Assembly (NCBI GenBank): GCA_036873135.1
Contig: JAPTYO010000007.1
Span: 24,348,763-24,412,762, forward strand
Direction of reading: 5' to 3'
DNA: 64,000 nucleotides
From: Clarkia xantiana subsp. parviflora
Lineage: Eukaryota; Streptophyta; Magnoliopsida; Myrtales; Onagraceae
The position numbers and the translations under genes were made by a program. The notes beneath the pieces were generated by a model. It did no database searches. It was not told the origin of the DNA and worked only from the letters and a program-made list of their open reading frames with translations. This document shows positions 23,889 to 35,098 of this stretch, in pieces (the first letter of the stretch is position 1; each line of letters begins with the position of its first letter).

Positions 23889-24592
23889 TGTGTTAGGAGT
23901 TCATGATTTTGATAAATTGGTGTTCTTGAAAATTTAAAACTTTGGACCGAAATTTTTAAAGAAGATTTAAAAAAGTTTCGAATTTTAGGGTTTTGTGAGA
24001 TAGGTCCAAAATTTTCATGTTCATGGTAAAATTGATGGTCATGATCTTCAAGAAAAAGATGATATTTATCAAAATCAAACATTGGATTGTAGATCTTATT
24101 AAAATTTGATCTTAAAATTTGACCACTTGTTCCCAATTAGTGTTTGTGCCAAAAATTTTAATTATTTTTCAAGGTAAATTTTTTAATTTCTTGGTCATTA
24201 AGCAATGAAGTTTCGGCACATAAATAGAAAATTATTAAAATTATATTGTTTACCATATTTTTAATTTTTTAATTAAGGTAACAATATATCTATAATTGGG
24301 AACATAAAGATAGATTCACATTAATATATAGAAATATATATCACTATCAATATATCTAAATATTTAAATAGGGTTAAAGATATTATTGATAGATTTAGTT
24401 ACTTAAAAGATTGAGAAAATATATTGTCAGTTGTTATTTGTTTCCCTATTAAAGATACTGACAATAAATAAAATATATATATTATATATTATGCCGAAAT
24501 TTACATTTATATATATATATATATATATATTGTTGATTGATTTAATCTTAGAGATAGAATTTTAGCATATATATATGTTTATGTTCTTGCCG

Positions 24593-24633
<41 letters not shown>

Positions 24634-26056
24634 AATATTGGAAATTATTTTATATAATTAATGTTACTTGGTGGCTAAGTTTAATATTTTTAATGGATTT
24701 AAAACCCTACTTGGGCCACAGATAAACATTTCGGCCCAACCTTTAAAATTTTAAATTATTGGGCCGATCCAATATGTTAAACCGGAACGAAATAAAACCG
24801 AACCGGATTTTCTCAATCGGTTCGACCTATTCGGGTCGGGTCGGACCTGGGTAATTATGTGGATCTAACCGAACCAGTTTTGAGTGTTGAACCGAACTGA
24901 ACCCTATTTTATTGGACCGGTCGGACCGAACCATATTTTAAAATTTAAAATCGGACCTAAGCGAACCGGATTTTTTGCCAGACTGGACCGAACCGGATTT
25001 TCGGGCCGGACCGAACCAGATTTTCTAAACGGACCGAACCGGACCAAAACAGACTGAAATTGACTGAACCGAACAATCTTTTCTAAACCGAATTCAAGTC
25101 AATTAAAATAGGGAGGTCAAGTTTTAAAATCCAAATGTTTTTTAACCTCGAAATGGAGTACACAGTGCTCATAGGGTTGCTAACCTTTATGCATTGTTTC
25201 GATTATGGGGATGGATCTCGGAGATACATGTTTTTGGGACTGGTTAAATTAGTGGGTCTAATTGCAATTGTTTATTATTCAATATATATTTATGCATGAT
25301 TAGAACTGTTGTCTTGACTGAGTTAAGCTAGCTGGATATTACATGTTGTGGGCGGAGCCCTGGTTACATATATGGTATGCGCACTAGAATAGACATGCTG
25401 TGATGGTTGAAAATGTCTAGGATTCATTTCTAGAAGCTTGCGTGATTGAATATAAGCATGAATTGCAAACAAGCCCCTAATGTTTAAAATTATTTTAAAA
25501 CCGAAAACCAGTCACCAAATATATATGATTGATGTGGATGTTACATGTTTGACACGTATGCTAAAATGTTAAGGATGTAGTTGCGTTTGATAATTTACTT
25601 AAAGGTAGAATTATAAATGCAAACATGAGTTCCTCGAAATATTAGACGCATGACGCGTAAGCATGTATGTGGTATGAATGATGAATATTACTAGCATATG
25701 ATAATTTGCATGGGTTGTAGAATTGTGTATGCATGAGTGAATTCATCGGAATGATTTTTCCAAAACAAAAAGGGCCTTGGGAAAGCCAAGATCGGGTATG
25801 CTTATTTTAAAATTCCCGTCCCGGTAATTTGCGATTTAAACCGTTTTTAGCAGACCGATATATTTGATATAAGACGACAATAGTGTGAACTCTTTCACAA
25901 CCATCTTCCATTGGTTTACTGGTGGTCGTTTGGTTTAGATGACTGAGGAATCACTATCTGTCGGACTCTATCTTAATAGATATTTGATGTATGCAATTCT
26001 TTCTCAAAATGTTATTTTCTCCCTGATTTTGCTTGATTATCGATGTATTAGTTTTC
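23889..26056 (+). other. Long leader of Copia-2
   Basis: About 2.2 kb between the primer site and gag. It contains several AT microsatellites (24506-24530, 24594-24630), a GAACCGG-rich stretch (24770-25090) and blocks shared with the Copia-1 leader (GAGCTAGCTGGATATTA region near 25320, GGGAAAGCCAAGATCGGG near 25786). No open frame has coding character. The packaging signal probably lies here (inference). Confidence 0.65.
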
Positions 26057-26689
26057 ATGGCTGACCCGATACAGTTCTACGAGTCACGCAATCTGGACGG
26101 CATGGATTATGATTCTTGGAGAGATAATGTTATGGATCTTCTCATCGCTTCGAATCTTGACGATCAAGTCAATCCAATGACAGAGAGACTGAGGCTGGAC
26201 GAATATAAAGAACCACATGAGAGCAACAGAAAGAAAAGGTCGATGAATGATCATAATGCACGAGAGTTGATCCTCTCACAGCTGACAATAGAAGTTGAAG
26301 GAGATTATGTACAACTCAGCGCATTGCATCTTTGGTGTGCCATGTACCTTCGCTTTGGTAAGGGTAAGGCAGCCGATGCTAGAGCCTTAATGGCAGAATA
26401 CTATACTATTCTATGCGATGATGACGTCATAATAGCCATTCATGACCCCGCTGATGAGTTGGACGTGTGGACACGGGCTCGGAAGGTAATGAAAATGTTT
26501 CCTCTTTCATGGTTTGTTAACGAAAAAGGCCTCACGCGTTTGATCAAATCGATTAAAACGGTGATAGACCTATTCGAAACAGATGAGAAAGAAGGAAATT
26601 TTCCGAAGGAGCCCAAGGCATTCGATGAAAGGTTCGCCGTTATGCGAAATTTCTTGGCAACCCCAAGCAAAAAGAAGTCTAAACAATAA
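26057..26689 (+). CDS. Gag-like protein of Copia-2
   Basis: An intact frame of 210 codons from the ATG at 26057 (MADPIQFYESRN); an earlier in-frame ATG at 26033 is possible but falls in leader sequence. The N-terminal segment LDGMDYDSWRDNVMDLLIAS resembles the start of Copia gag capsid domains (aromatic and 'W' position followed by a helix). The rest is charged and helical and ends in a lysine-rich tail, KKKSKQ. There is no CCHC zinc knuckle and no protease after it. In Copia elements gag forms the cytoplasmic particle. A gag-only element would need pol from a relative such as the Copia-4 family. The frame has no internal stop although the LTRs have diverged, which hints at constraint or low age. 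Its identity as gag rests on position and weak similarity. Confidence 0.65.
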   Translation: MADPIQFYESRNLDGMDYDSWRDNVMDLLIASNLDDQVNPMTERLRLDEYKEPHESNRKKRSMNDHNARELILSQLTIEVEGDYVQLSALHLWCAMYLRFGKGKAADARALMAEYYTILCDDDVIIAIHDPADELDVWTRARKVMKMFPLSWFVNEKGLTRLIKSIKTVIDLFETDEKEGNFPKEPKAFDERFAVMRNFLATPSKKKSKQ

Positions 26690-28101
26690 TCCGGTGCTTT
26701 ACTCACCATGATTACAGTACCTTCAATGTACATTTCGATTAAGACATCTTGTCCACAAAATTGTTATGTTGGTATGTTCCTTATTTGTTCAGTTTCTTTT
26801 CGTGTTTGGAATACAATGTTTCGGTTTCATTGAATAAAGTAGTTACCTTTCGTTTTGAAAAGTGTTCTGCTTATCAAGGTTAATCGACTCGGTTAAAAAC
26901 GGGATTGATCCGAAATAAGTATATATAACCAAAATGAGATTGACATCAAATATGACAGAATCAAGCAAATCCATACATTTCCTCTTACATCTAAATCTAT
27001 GGACTAGATCATGCCATTAAAATCCATTGATTGCGTAGTTCCAAGAACGAACCGGGTATAAATCTTATTATATTATTATCACTTCATTGAATGAAATAAA
27101 CTGTAATGATAATCATGTTTGAAATAGTTAAAACCGATTAAATTGAATTAAGTTCAGAAATGAAACGATTTAACCAAGGGTTTAACCCCATAGTAGATTG
27201 CGCAACGCGCAAGTGGACCTTGATAGACGGAACACATCGTTTCATTACCTTGATTGAAGTGTTTACATGATGACGGGCTGAATTTTCGTTTGCACTCCTT
27301 CGGAAATATGACTTACTGATAACATTTACATCGGTATGAAGTAAGCTACGTAAGCTACAACGACCTTGTAAAAGTATCAACTGAACCATAAGGTGAATAC
27401 CTAAGATGCTCAGTTCGGAGATGAATAAAATCTCCGAGATAAGTCGGCAAACGAAGATGGATCAAGTCAGTTAAATGATTTTCCTTCCAGAAGCCTTGAA
27501 CGATATGTCATGCTAGACATTCAAATCAAATGACACACTTCAAAAGACACAGTTTATACATACATAATGTTATAGTCGTTCTATCAGAAGTTCCCTATGG
27601 GATGATGAAAGATGATTCGCATTAATGTAAAACTATGTTTCAATTAATATCGGTAAGGTACGTCGCCATTATAACTGATGGATGATAATGAGTTAAATTG
27701 TATCACCATGCGACATTAATTTGTACAACAAAAAACGTATTTAGGACAATAGTACGTCAGTTACTCTTAGAAAATACCTATTTACAGCTTGGGTTGTTAA
27801 ATGGTACCGTGGTCGAACATGAGACATTACATCACTAAGAGGGCGAATTTTCCAAATGCATGAACAGTTTCAATCAACATAGTCATGATCAAAACATAGC
27901 AGAATAACGATGACAATCAAGTCCCACTTAATTCGAGTGGGAGAGATTTGAACCAGCAACTCAATTGAATGACATGGTAAATGAGAATGAGAACATTTTC
28001 ATAGTAAATCTAGTGGGATGAATAAACCCTACCACAAGTAATCACTGTTGTTGTTAGGGACGAATCAAGTCGAACCTGATGGTCAAAATTGCTGAACCAG
28101 G
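26690..28101 (+). other. Eroded internal region of Copia-2
   Basis: No intact frame. Bases 27120-27240 resemble 14380-14460 of Copia-1. Bases 27810-28101 resemble the integrase-RT linker of Copia-4 (39735-40010; shared phrases GTGGTCGAACATGA and TCGAGTGGGAGA). This shows the region is a decayed pol, not foreign DNA. Confidence 0.6.
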
Positions 28102-28910
28102 TGTTTGATATGATTCGAGGCAACCTAGTACAAGTTGACATAACAAAAGTTGAGATCTCAAAAGAACGTATGATCGAACATTCGATTCCAGAGTAAGGAG
28201 ATGAAGATAAATGGTCGACTATCCAACAAACAGAAGTCGACTTCCCAAACAACAACCATAAGGGACAAGGCGGAAAGGTCGTACAGGGCTCCCCTCTTAA
28301 AAGAGTAAGTCGAGTCGAAGATCAAAGCTTCCTTTCTCAAGGGACGAGTCATGTCGAGTTGATCATCAGGGATTTATGAGAAACCTTCCCTCTTAAGGAA
28401 ATGACAGGTGGAGACCTGCTCGCCGCCTCTAGAAGACTTCCCTCTGAAGGAAGAGGCGCCAGCTGGCGACCTGCTCGCCATTCTCCATACTACGAAACCT
28501 TCCTCCTAAGGAAGAGACACCAGCTGGCGACGTGCTTGTCACCTACTGACTTCTCACTGTCTCTCCCAAGCCAATCAGAGATAGGCAGCACCCGCCATTA
28601 AACAGCCAATCAGGGCACAATAGCCGCCACTTGAAGTCGGTAATCTTTTCCTATAAATATGGGAACCCTCTCAATACTTACAAGTTTGGCTTAATACTCT
28701 ATATTATTCTCTCTAAATCCATTACTGGCTTAAGCTTCAGAGTGGAATCAGGGGCCATCCCCACTCCTTTTCAGGTCCTCGCCTCACACAAGCCTCGAAA
28801 GGAAACTAAGTACCCAAGAGGTCAAAAAAGATACCTAAAAGAGCTAGCCTACGGCGATACCTCGAAGTCCATTACTTGAAGTTCAAGGCCACGTCATTTT
28901 GATCCCAACA
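28102..28910 (+). repeat. 5' LTR of the Gypsy element
   Basis: 809 bp ending GATCCCAACA. It contains a degenerate tandem repeat of about 70 bp (GCCAGCTGGCGACCTGCTCG type, 28405-28540) and a TATA box CTATAAATATGGG at 28651-28663. Confidence 0.88.
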
Positions 28911-28946
28911 TTTGGCGCCGTCTGTGGGAACGGTGATCAAAAGGTC

Positions 28947-30190
28947 ATGGCATCACCAATGAGTCGAGTGAGGCAAAACCAAACGCGTAGAGCTGAGAGT
29001 ATATTCCAGGGGTCAAATGAAACCTTGGAGAATTACTTTAGGAGGTTTCAAGGAGGATATTCGGAGGTGAACTCTCAGAAAGAGAAGCCATCCAAGTGTT
29101 CTTTAGAGGTTTGGGACCCCAGTCTCGATCCTTAGCCATCACTCAATACACTGAACCAGTGGAAAGTTTGGAAGAGTTGATTCAACGAGCGACTATCCAT
29201 ATAGAAGCGGAACAAGCCCGGGTGAATCGCCCAACTCTACACCAAACCCCACGAGATCAAGGGGAGAGTTCATCCATTCGAGGAGTTTCCTCAAGAGAAA
29301 TCTGGCAAACTCAACAAAGGTTGGAAGCACTTCTAGCAACGGGAGGAACTCGCCGTCCCTTCTCTTACTGTGAAAGTCACCAAGAAGAGGGGCACAACAC
29401 GGAAGATTGCCTCCCGCCGAGGAGAGAATTAGAATTCATGCAAAGAGAAATTCAACGACATCACCGTCGTCGAGCCCACGAGGGTCGAAGATGGAGATCC
29501 CCTCCAAACAACAACATCAATGTTTTTTCGGGAGGATTCGCCGCTGGAGGAGAGTCGAGCACAGCTCGAGACACCTATGCGGCTCGAGACATCTCCTTGA
29601 CAGATACTTGCAAGAGATCAAGGGAGCTCGAACCCATAATAGTTACTTTCTCTACGGAGGACTTGTCGAGAGCGACACTATTCCAGGAAGACGCCCTCGT
29701 AATTACAGCTCAAATAGGTAATTTTGAAGTTAAAAGAATACTGGTCGATGGAGGAAGCTCTACTGACGTAATCACCTTCGAGACCATCACCGCGATGGGA
29801 TACAAAGAAGAAGATCTTCAAAAGATGACTTCCCCATTGGTAGGATTTGCAGGGAGAACAACTTACCCCCTGGGGGCAATACAACTCCCTGTGATCTTGG
29901 GCCAAGGATGGAAAGCCTTGTATTTAAAGGTGCGCTTTGTGGTCGTCGACCAGATCAACGCCTACAACGCCATATTGGGAAGGACAACTCTCAATTCCAA
30001 TTACATTTTCCCTTCCACTGCCCATCAAGTCATGAGGTTTCCCACTCATCATGGAATGGGAGAGGTGTGGGGCGACCAAAAGGCATCTCGACAATGTTAT
30101 GTCAATCTTCTTCGAAGATGTAACCAAAAAGAGGCCATGTCCATCGTGACAGATGAGGACCCCCGGGAAGAAGGTGGACGACCAACCCCA
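28947..30190 (+). pseudogene. Gypsy gag and protease, frameshifted
   Basis: Gag starts at the ATG at 28947 (MASPMSRVRQNQ). After NYFRRFQGGYSEVNSQ the frame breaks near 29100 and continues in another frame with FFRGLGPQSRSLA, a normal capsid phrase. A zinc-knuckle-like CESHQEEGHNTEDC (C-x2-H-x4-H-x4-C spacing) lies near 29370-29415. The aspartic protease follows with its catalytic box ILVDGGSSTDVI near 29740 and the second conserved part YNAILGRTTLN near 29965. The protease would cut the polyprotein. The frame then runs without a stop into the RT remnant. Confidence 0.88.
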
Positions 30191-31057
30191 ATGGAGGCAT
30201 ACGTCGACGATATGTTGGTTAAGACTAAGAAGGGGCAGGACCACATCCAAGATTTGGAAGAGGCTTTTGCTTGCATGAGACTTCACCAAGTAAGACTGAA
30301 TCCCACTAAATGTGCTTTTGGGGTTCAGTCGGGAAATTTTTTGGGTTTTATAGTTAGTCAAAGAGGGATCGAAGCTAACCCTGAGAAAGTGACTGCCATA
30401 GAAGAAATGTCATCGCCTACCCGTCATAGAGAAGTACAAAGTCTCAATGGTAGACTGACCTCGTTGGGGAGATTCTTGGCAAGACTAGGTGACAAGTCTC
30501 TTCCCTTCTTCAAAATTCTAAGAGCCAATAAGAAATTTGAATGGACACCCGAGTGCGAAGAAGCCTTCCAGCAATTGAAGAAACATCTCCACTCGCTCCC
30601 CGCCTTGGCAAAGCCGTTACCGGAGGATCCCTTATTCCTATATTTGAGTGTCAGCTCAGCGGCGGTGAGCTCGGTCCTCATTAAAGAGACTTGCAACATT
30701 CAAATTCCGGTATACTATGTTAGCAAGCTCTTTGGCGTCGCTGAAGCTAACTATATGGAGATCGAGAAATACCTATATGCTTTGTTAATAACGGCTAGGA
30801 AACTTCGACCTTACTTCCACGCTCATGAAATCACGGTGCTCACCAACCAACCTTTGAAGAAACTTCTACAGAAGCCCGACGTTTCAGGAAGGATGGTTAA
30901 GTGGGCAGTAGAGCTGAGTGAATTTCGTATTCACTTTGAACCACGAAAGGCGATTAAGGGTCAAGCATTGGCCGACTTTATAGCCGAGAATATGATAACA
31001 CCAGATGCTAAACCCATCATTCTTCCACAAGAAGAGCATGTAAAGGCTATGCCATAA
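30191..31057 (+). pseudogene. Gypsy reverse transcriptase (N-half deleted) and RNase H
   Basis: The frame passes directly from the protease tail (GRPTPME) to AYVDDMLVKTKKG, the catalytic YVDD box of RT, so all earlier fingers and palm motifs are missing. After it come LGFIVSQRGIEANPEKV (thumb), the connection segment, and a first RNase H module (SVSSAAVSSVLIKE, YYVSKLF, NYMEIEKYLYALL). The frame ends after GQALADFIAENM, the typical joint before the second RNase H of Tat elements. It cannot polymerise DNA. Confidence 0.9.
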
Positions 31058-31522
31058 AGCACGGCTAATGACACTATGCCATGGTCGCTATACACTGATG
31101 GATCGTCCTCTGCCTTGTGATGTGGGGCAGGTTTAGTGCTTACACCACCTGATGGGGAGCCACTCCGCTATGCCTTGGCTTTAACTTTCCGAGCGACCAA
31201 TAATGAGGCCGAGTATGAAGCTTTACTCACAGGTCTTTGAATAGCCAAAGGTATGGTAATCACCAATCTAAGGGTACGATGCGACTCCGAATTGATTGTT
31301 AATCAGACGAATGGAACCTATGTCGCCAAATGGGAAAATATGAATAAGTACGCAGAAGAGGTACAAAGACTCATCCGAGATATGCCCCATTTTCGAATAG
31401 AAGCTATTCCTCGCGAGGAAAATCAAGAGGCGGACGCCCTCAGCAAATTCGCCTTGGGAAACACTCCGCCAATGGCAGTACACTTCATTGAAAGATCTCT
31501 CTATTCAGCCGTAGAAGTATGA
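31058..31522 (+). pseudogene. Second (archaeal-type) RNase H of the Gypsy element
   Basis: The acidic residues of the fold are visible in YTDGSSSAL (D), ATNNEAEYEALLTGL (E) and RVRCDSELIVNQ (D), followed by EENQEADALSKFA. Two in-frame TGA stops, one after SSSAL and one after LLTGL, break it. Such a second RNase H is a known feature of the Tat/Ogre lineage. Confidence 0.87.
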
Positions 31523-32317
31523 GTTGAAGTCCTCAACATTCAAGCTCCCGACTCATGGATTACTCCCATCCAGAATTATCTGGAAATGGGAACTCTTCCA
31601 GAAGATCCTATGGAAGCAACCAAAATCCAAAGGGCGACAGGGCATTTTGTAATTTTGGATGGATACCTCTATAAAAAAGGATACTCCACCCCTTATCTTC
31701 GGTGCATAGCCGCCCCTCAGACTGAAAGGATAATGGAAGACTTGCATGGAGGTGATGCAGGATGTCATGAGGGAGCCAAAACCATGGTGTTAAGAGCCTT
31801 ACGATAAGGGTTCTACTGTCCGACAATGCATAAAGAAGCGACAACATTAGTGCAAGTCTGCCCCGCCTGTCAAATTTATGCCCCTAGAATCGCAAAGCCA
31901 CCGGCAGATCTTACTCCTATGATGAGTGCCTGGCCTTTTGCACAGTGGGGGATCGATCTTATTGGACCTCTACCTCAATCCACAGGCCAACGAACACATA
32001 TCGTGGTCGCCATTGATTATTTCTCCAAGTGGATAGAAGCAAAAGCTCTAGCATCAACAACCACTTTCCAAATGATTAAGTTCCTACGAGAAAAAATCAT
32101 ATGTCGATACGGAGTCCCTAAGATCATCATCAGTGACAATGGCCCTCAATTCACCAGCGACGAGCTTGCCGACTTTTGTGAAGAAAAGTTGATCAACCAT
32201 CGATTTGGCTCTGTTCATCATGCTCAAACAAATGGACAAGTAGAGGCAGCCAACAAAACAATCCTCAACGGATTAAAGAATAGGGTGGCCTCTCTGAAGG
32301 GAAAATGGGTTGAATAG
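31523..32317 (+). pseudogene. Gypsy integrase relic
   Basis: The zinc-binding part is seen as DAGCHEGAKTM and CPACQIYAPR (H2C2 type). The catalytic core follows with WGIDLIGPLPQS (D), IIISDNGPQFTSDE (D) and TNGQVEAANKTILNGLK (E), so the DDE triad is kept. One stop (TAA at 31805-31807) splits the H2C2 part, and another (TAG near 32315) ends the core early. The remaining tail (32332-32663) is the degraded C-terminus. Confidence 0.9.
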
Positions 32318-32663
32318 TTAGATCAAGTACTATGGACGCTCATAACCTCACCCAAAAGAGCCACTGGCAAGACCCCCTTTATCATGGTTTCAGATCGGAA
32401 GTCGTCTCACCTATTGAGGTAGCCAATATCTCCCAAAGAGTCGCCGCATACCAAGTCGACCGAAATGACGAACAAAGGAATATCGACTTAGATCTAGCCG
32501 ATGAGAGAAGATGGGCCTCTGAAGAAATCCAGGGAAGAATGAAGCTCGCCACTGCTAGATATTTTAATCGAAAAGTGGGACGACGCAAGTTCTTTCTAGG
32601 GGGAAAAGTCCTACGAAGAAATGAATTCTTAACAGCCGATCAGAGAGGAAAGATGGTGCCAAA

Positions 32664-32915
32664 ATGGGAACCCTCTCAATACTTTCAAGTTTGGCTTAAT
32701 ACTCTATATTATTCTCTCTAAATCCATTACTGACTTAAGCTTCGGAGTGGAATCAGGAGCCATCCCCACCCCTTTTCAGGTCCTAGCCTCACACAAGCCT
32801 CACAAGGAAACTAAGTACCCAAGAGGTCAAAAAAGATACCTAAGAGAGCTAGCCTACGACGATACCTCGAAGTCCATTACTTGAAGTTCAAGGCCACGTC
32901 ATTTTGATCCCAACA
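32664..32915 (+). repeat. 3' LTR of the Gypsy element, truncated
   Basis: It equals the last 252 bp of the 5' LTR (28659-28910), with about 10 differences counted by eye. The join to coding sequence occurs at ATGGGAACCC, where the internal sequence shares a few bases (AAATGGGAA), which suggests a deletion through short homology. Confidence 0.9.
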
Positions 32916-32920
32916 CCAGG

Positions 32921-34288
32921 AATGACACAGCTACCTATATTACCCCAATTGTTCCCAGTGGGAGTGATCCAACCATACTTGGTTCCAGATCCTAGTGATC
33001 AAGGAATGCATCTCGGAAGTAAAACCCCGAGACCAAGAGGTTGTAATAGGAAAGTTATAGGTCAAGGTTCTAGCACTGCTATTGTTCCCAATAGAAATGA
33101 TGTTACGATAAGAAGCGTTATTTCGAGTGGGAGAAAAGATCAGACTAATTAGTGGGACTTATAATGCCTTGGCGAGAGTCAAATGCAAGTATCCCATTGA
33201 GCAAAGTGAAAGAATTGCAAGTGAGTTTGTGATCAATCGACGTCACAATGTTTTGATTACATCAAATTTACGTTCTATAAACTGAGTCGTAGGAGGACAA
33301 TCCTCTACCAAAACTATGTCGAAAGTGGGCCTTACCTAGTCACACAGGTACGGTCGTCTTGTGATGGAGGGAGACCTCCACTATGCAAGGCTGGCTAAGA
33401 ATCAGGGGGATAATCCTGATTGAGCAGGATGATTATCTATAGTCGAAGTAACTCGACGTGATTCTCGTTCTGCAGATTGCCGTGATGAACTTCGTTCGTC
33501 ATAAATCCACATTCTGGGCCGGATGAAAATCTGTGATAGCATGATTGACATGTCCCATTCATGTTGACCCAAAAGGTTCAGGTATGTTATCAACGCGTAC
33601 GTCATACTACGCGTGCCATGTTCGACCACGGGGTCACCGCTTGGTTGTGCTAGAAATGAATCCTCGTGATTCTGGCGGGGGCAAACTTCTTCACCTCGAG
33701 TGTGTGATTGATCCTGGGAGCCTTATGAAGAGGCACCTGAAGTATCCTCATGGACTCAGAACTCGTACCTAAGGTCAGGCTCAATGTTCGCTTACCGGCG
33801 TACGAGCGTAATGCTGAACAAAAAGGCCCAGTGACCACGTCTTTGGAAACCGGTTGGGTTTGACTAAGGGTATGAGCGATGGGGATGGTCAAGTTCACCT
33901 GTAATTCACTGATTCTTGTATTCACTAGGTGGCCACCAGCCGGATATTAGTTAAAGGTTGTGAATACTTGTATGGATGCCTTTGAGAAGTGTTCCTATGT
34001 GGAAACTAGGCAAATGGAGAATTATCAGTTGACCTAGGATACAACGCGATACAATATATATAAATGTTGTTTATAACAGGTTGATTGGAGAAAAGGGAAT
34101 CAACATTCCGCGGGCGCTACAACACTCCTAACAGATGAGTAGCACGATGCCCGTCGTATCCGCCGGTCACACGACAAACCTCGTATGAACTATTCGGACG
34201 CACGGAGCAGATCAAATGGGAGAAATCTTGATGCGGATTTGGATAACAATACATTAACAGGCACCCTCCCATTCCGCCGAGTGGGAGC
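32921..34288 (+). other. Copia-2 linker remnant and conserved 3' tail
   Basis: Bases 32921-33160 match the integrase-RT linker of Copia-4 (40010-40290). Bases 33225-34288 match its long untranslated tail (41990-43041). The 1.7 kb that should lie between them (RT and RNase H) is missing. Confidence 0.8.
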
Positions 34289-34889
34289 TGTAAGCATATG
34301 GTGATGGGCGCCGTAATTGGTAGCCCATAATATGTATAGTTTACCTAATGAACTTGGGTAAATGTCACATTAGGGTAATTGGGCTAGACCCAAATCCCAA
34401 TTGACATGAGAGGCCCAAAATTGGGCATCCCTATACTAATGGCCGGCCGAAACCTATAGTGAGGGTAAAATGGACTTTTGTCCAATTTACTCCTCCTATA
34501 AATAAGAGGTGTTAGGGAATATTTTAGGGTTAATCATAATTCCCTCACAAGAGTGTTTTAGAGAGAAAACCCTCCTCTCACATCTACTAGTTTCGGCCAA
34601 ACCATTACCAACACTGAAGGTGCGCCAAATTGCTTTCGAGCAACTCTCCGAAGATCTGTCCCCGTGTCAAGAATTGATCTAAGGCTTTGCTGTGGAGCTA
34701 AGACCACGTAGGGATTCTTTCACAAGAACCTCTACGGGTTCTGTCCGGTGGATCGAAAACTCCCTCGTACAAAGGATCTTGGACTACGGTAACTGTTGAG
34801 GTATGTGTAACTCTTCCGCTGCGTAAATTCGATTACATGCACGTACCATGTTTTGTGTTTCCGTAGTGATTACTCCTCGTAATCTAACA
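34289..34889 (+). repeat. 3' LTR of Copia-2
   Basis: 601 bp, the same length as the 5' LTR, preceded by the polypurine tract CGAGTGGGAG and followed by the target copy GGAAA. Confidence 0.92.
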
Positions 34890-34894
34890 GGAAA

Positions 34895-35087
34895 ATCCCA
34901 CCTCCCCTAAATACATGTTTCAGCTGACCTAGGCTAGGATAGGGGAGGCCCAATTTTCGGCTTCTCATGTCAATTGAGATTTTAGGCCCAACCCAAAATC
35001 CCTAATGTTACATAACCCAATTACATTAACTGTTGGTCTTATATTAAAGAGCTCCTATTATGACGGCCCATTCACCAAATGCCAACA
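34895..35087 (-). repeat. Copia-3 3' LTR, proximal part
   Basis: 193 bp. On the minus strand it starts TGTTGGCATT right after the polypurine tract (CGAGTGGGAGT). It continues at 23273 beyond Copia-2. A G-run of 12 lies at about 35108-35119 just outside it. Confidence 0.87.
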
Positions 35088-35098
35088 ACTCCCACTCG

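Larger units (their letters stand above)
28102..32915 (+). mobile_element. Gypsy LTR retrotransposon (Tat-like), internally deleted
   Basis: The element begins TGTTTGATAT and ends CCCAACA, with the identical 5-bp duplication CCAGG at 28097-28101 and 32916-32920. The 5' LTR is complete (28102-28910) and is followed by TTTGGCGCCGTCTGTGGG, a TGGCGCC-type primer site common in plant Gypsy elements. Order: gag, aspartic protease, RT fragment, RNase H, a second RNase H, integrase. That order with a second RNase H before integrase is the known mark of the Tat lineage of Ty3/Gypsy. Two deletions are clear: the first half of RT (at about 30192) and the segment from the end of pol to the middle of the 3' LTR (junction at 32664). 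Confidence 0.92.
23274..34889 (+). mobile_element. Copia-2: gag-only (non-autonomous) Copia-type element with nested Gypsy
   Basis: Both LTRs are complete at 601 bp (23274-23874 and 34289-34889) with TGTAAGC...CTAACA ends. They are flanked by the identical 5-bp duplication GGAAA (23269-23273 and 34890-34894). The primer site TGGTATCAGAGC (initiator tRNA-Met) follows the 5' LTR at 23876, and the polypurine tract GAGTGGGAG precedes the 3' LTR. The only intact frame is a gag-like protein (26057-26689). The pol region is eroded: pieces align with the integrase-RT linker of Copia-4 (27880-28101 and 32921-33160), then jump to its 3' tail, so RT and RNase H are deleted. A Gypsy element sits in the linker. 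By eye the LTRs differ at about 27 of 601 positions, mostly C/T and G/A changes. Confidence 0.93.

Noticed and set aside
30191..30240. Complete Gypsy reverse transcriptase
   Set aside because: The YVDD box is present, but the preceding RT motifs are absent; the frame comes directly from the protease tail.
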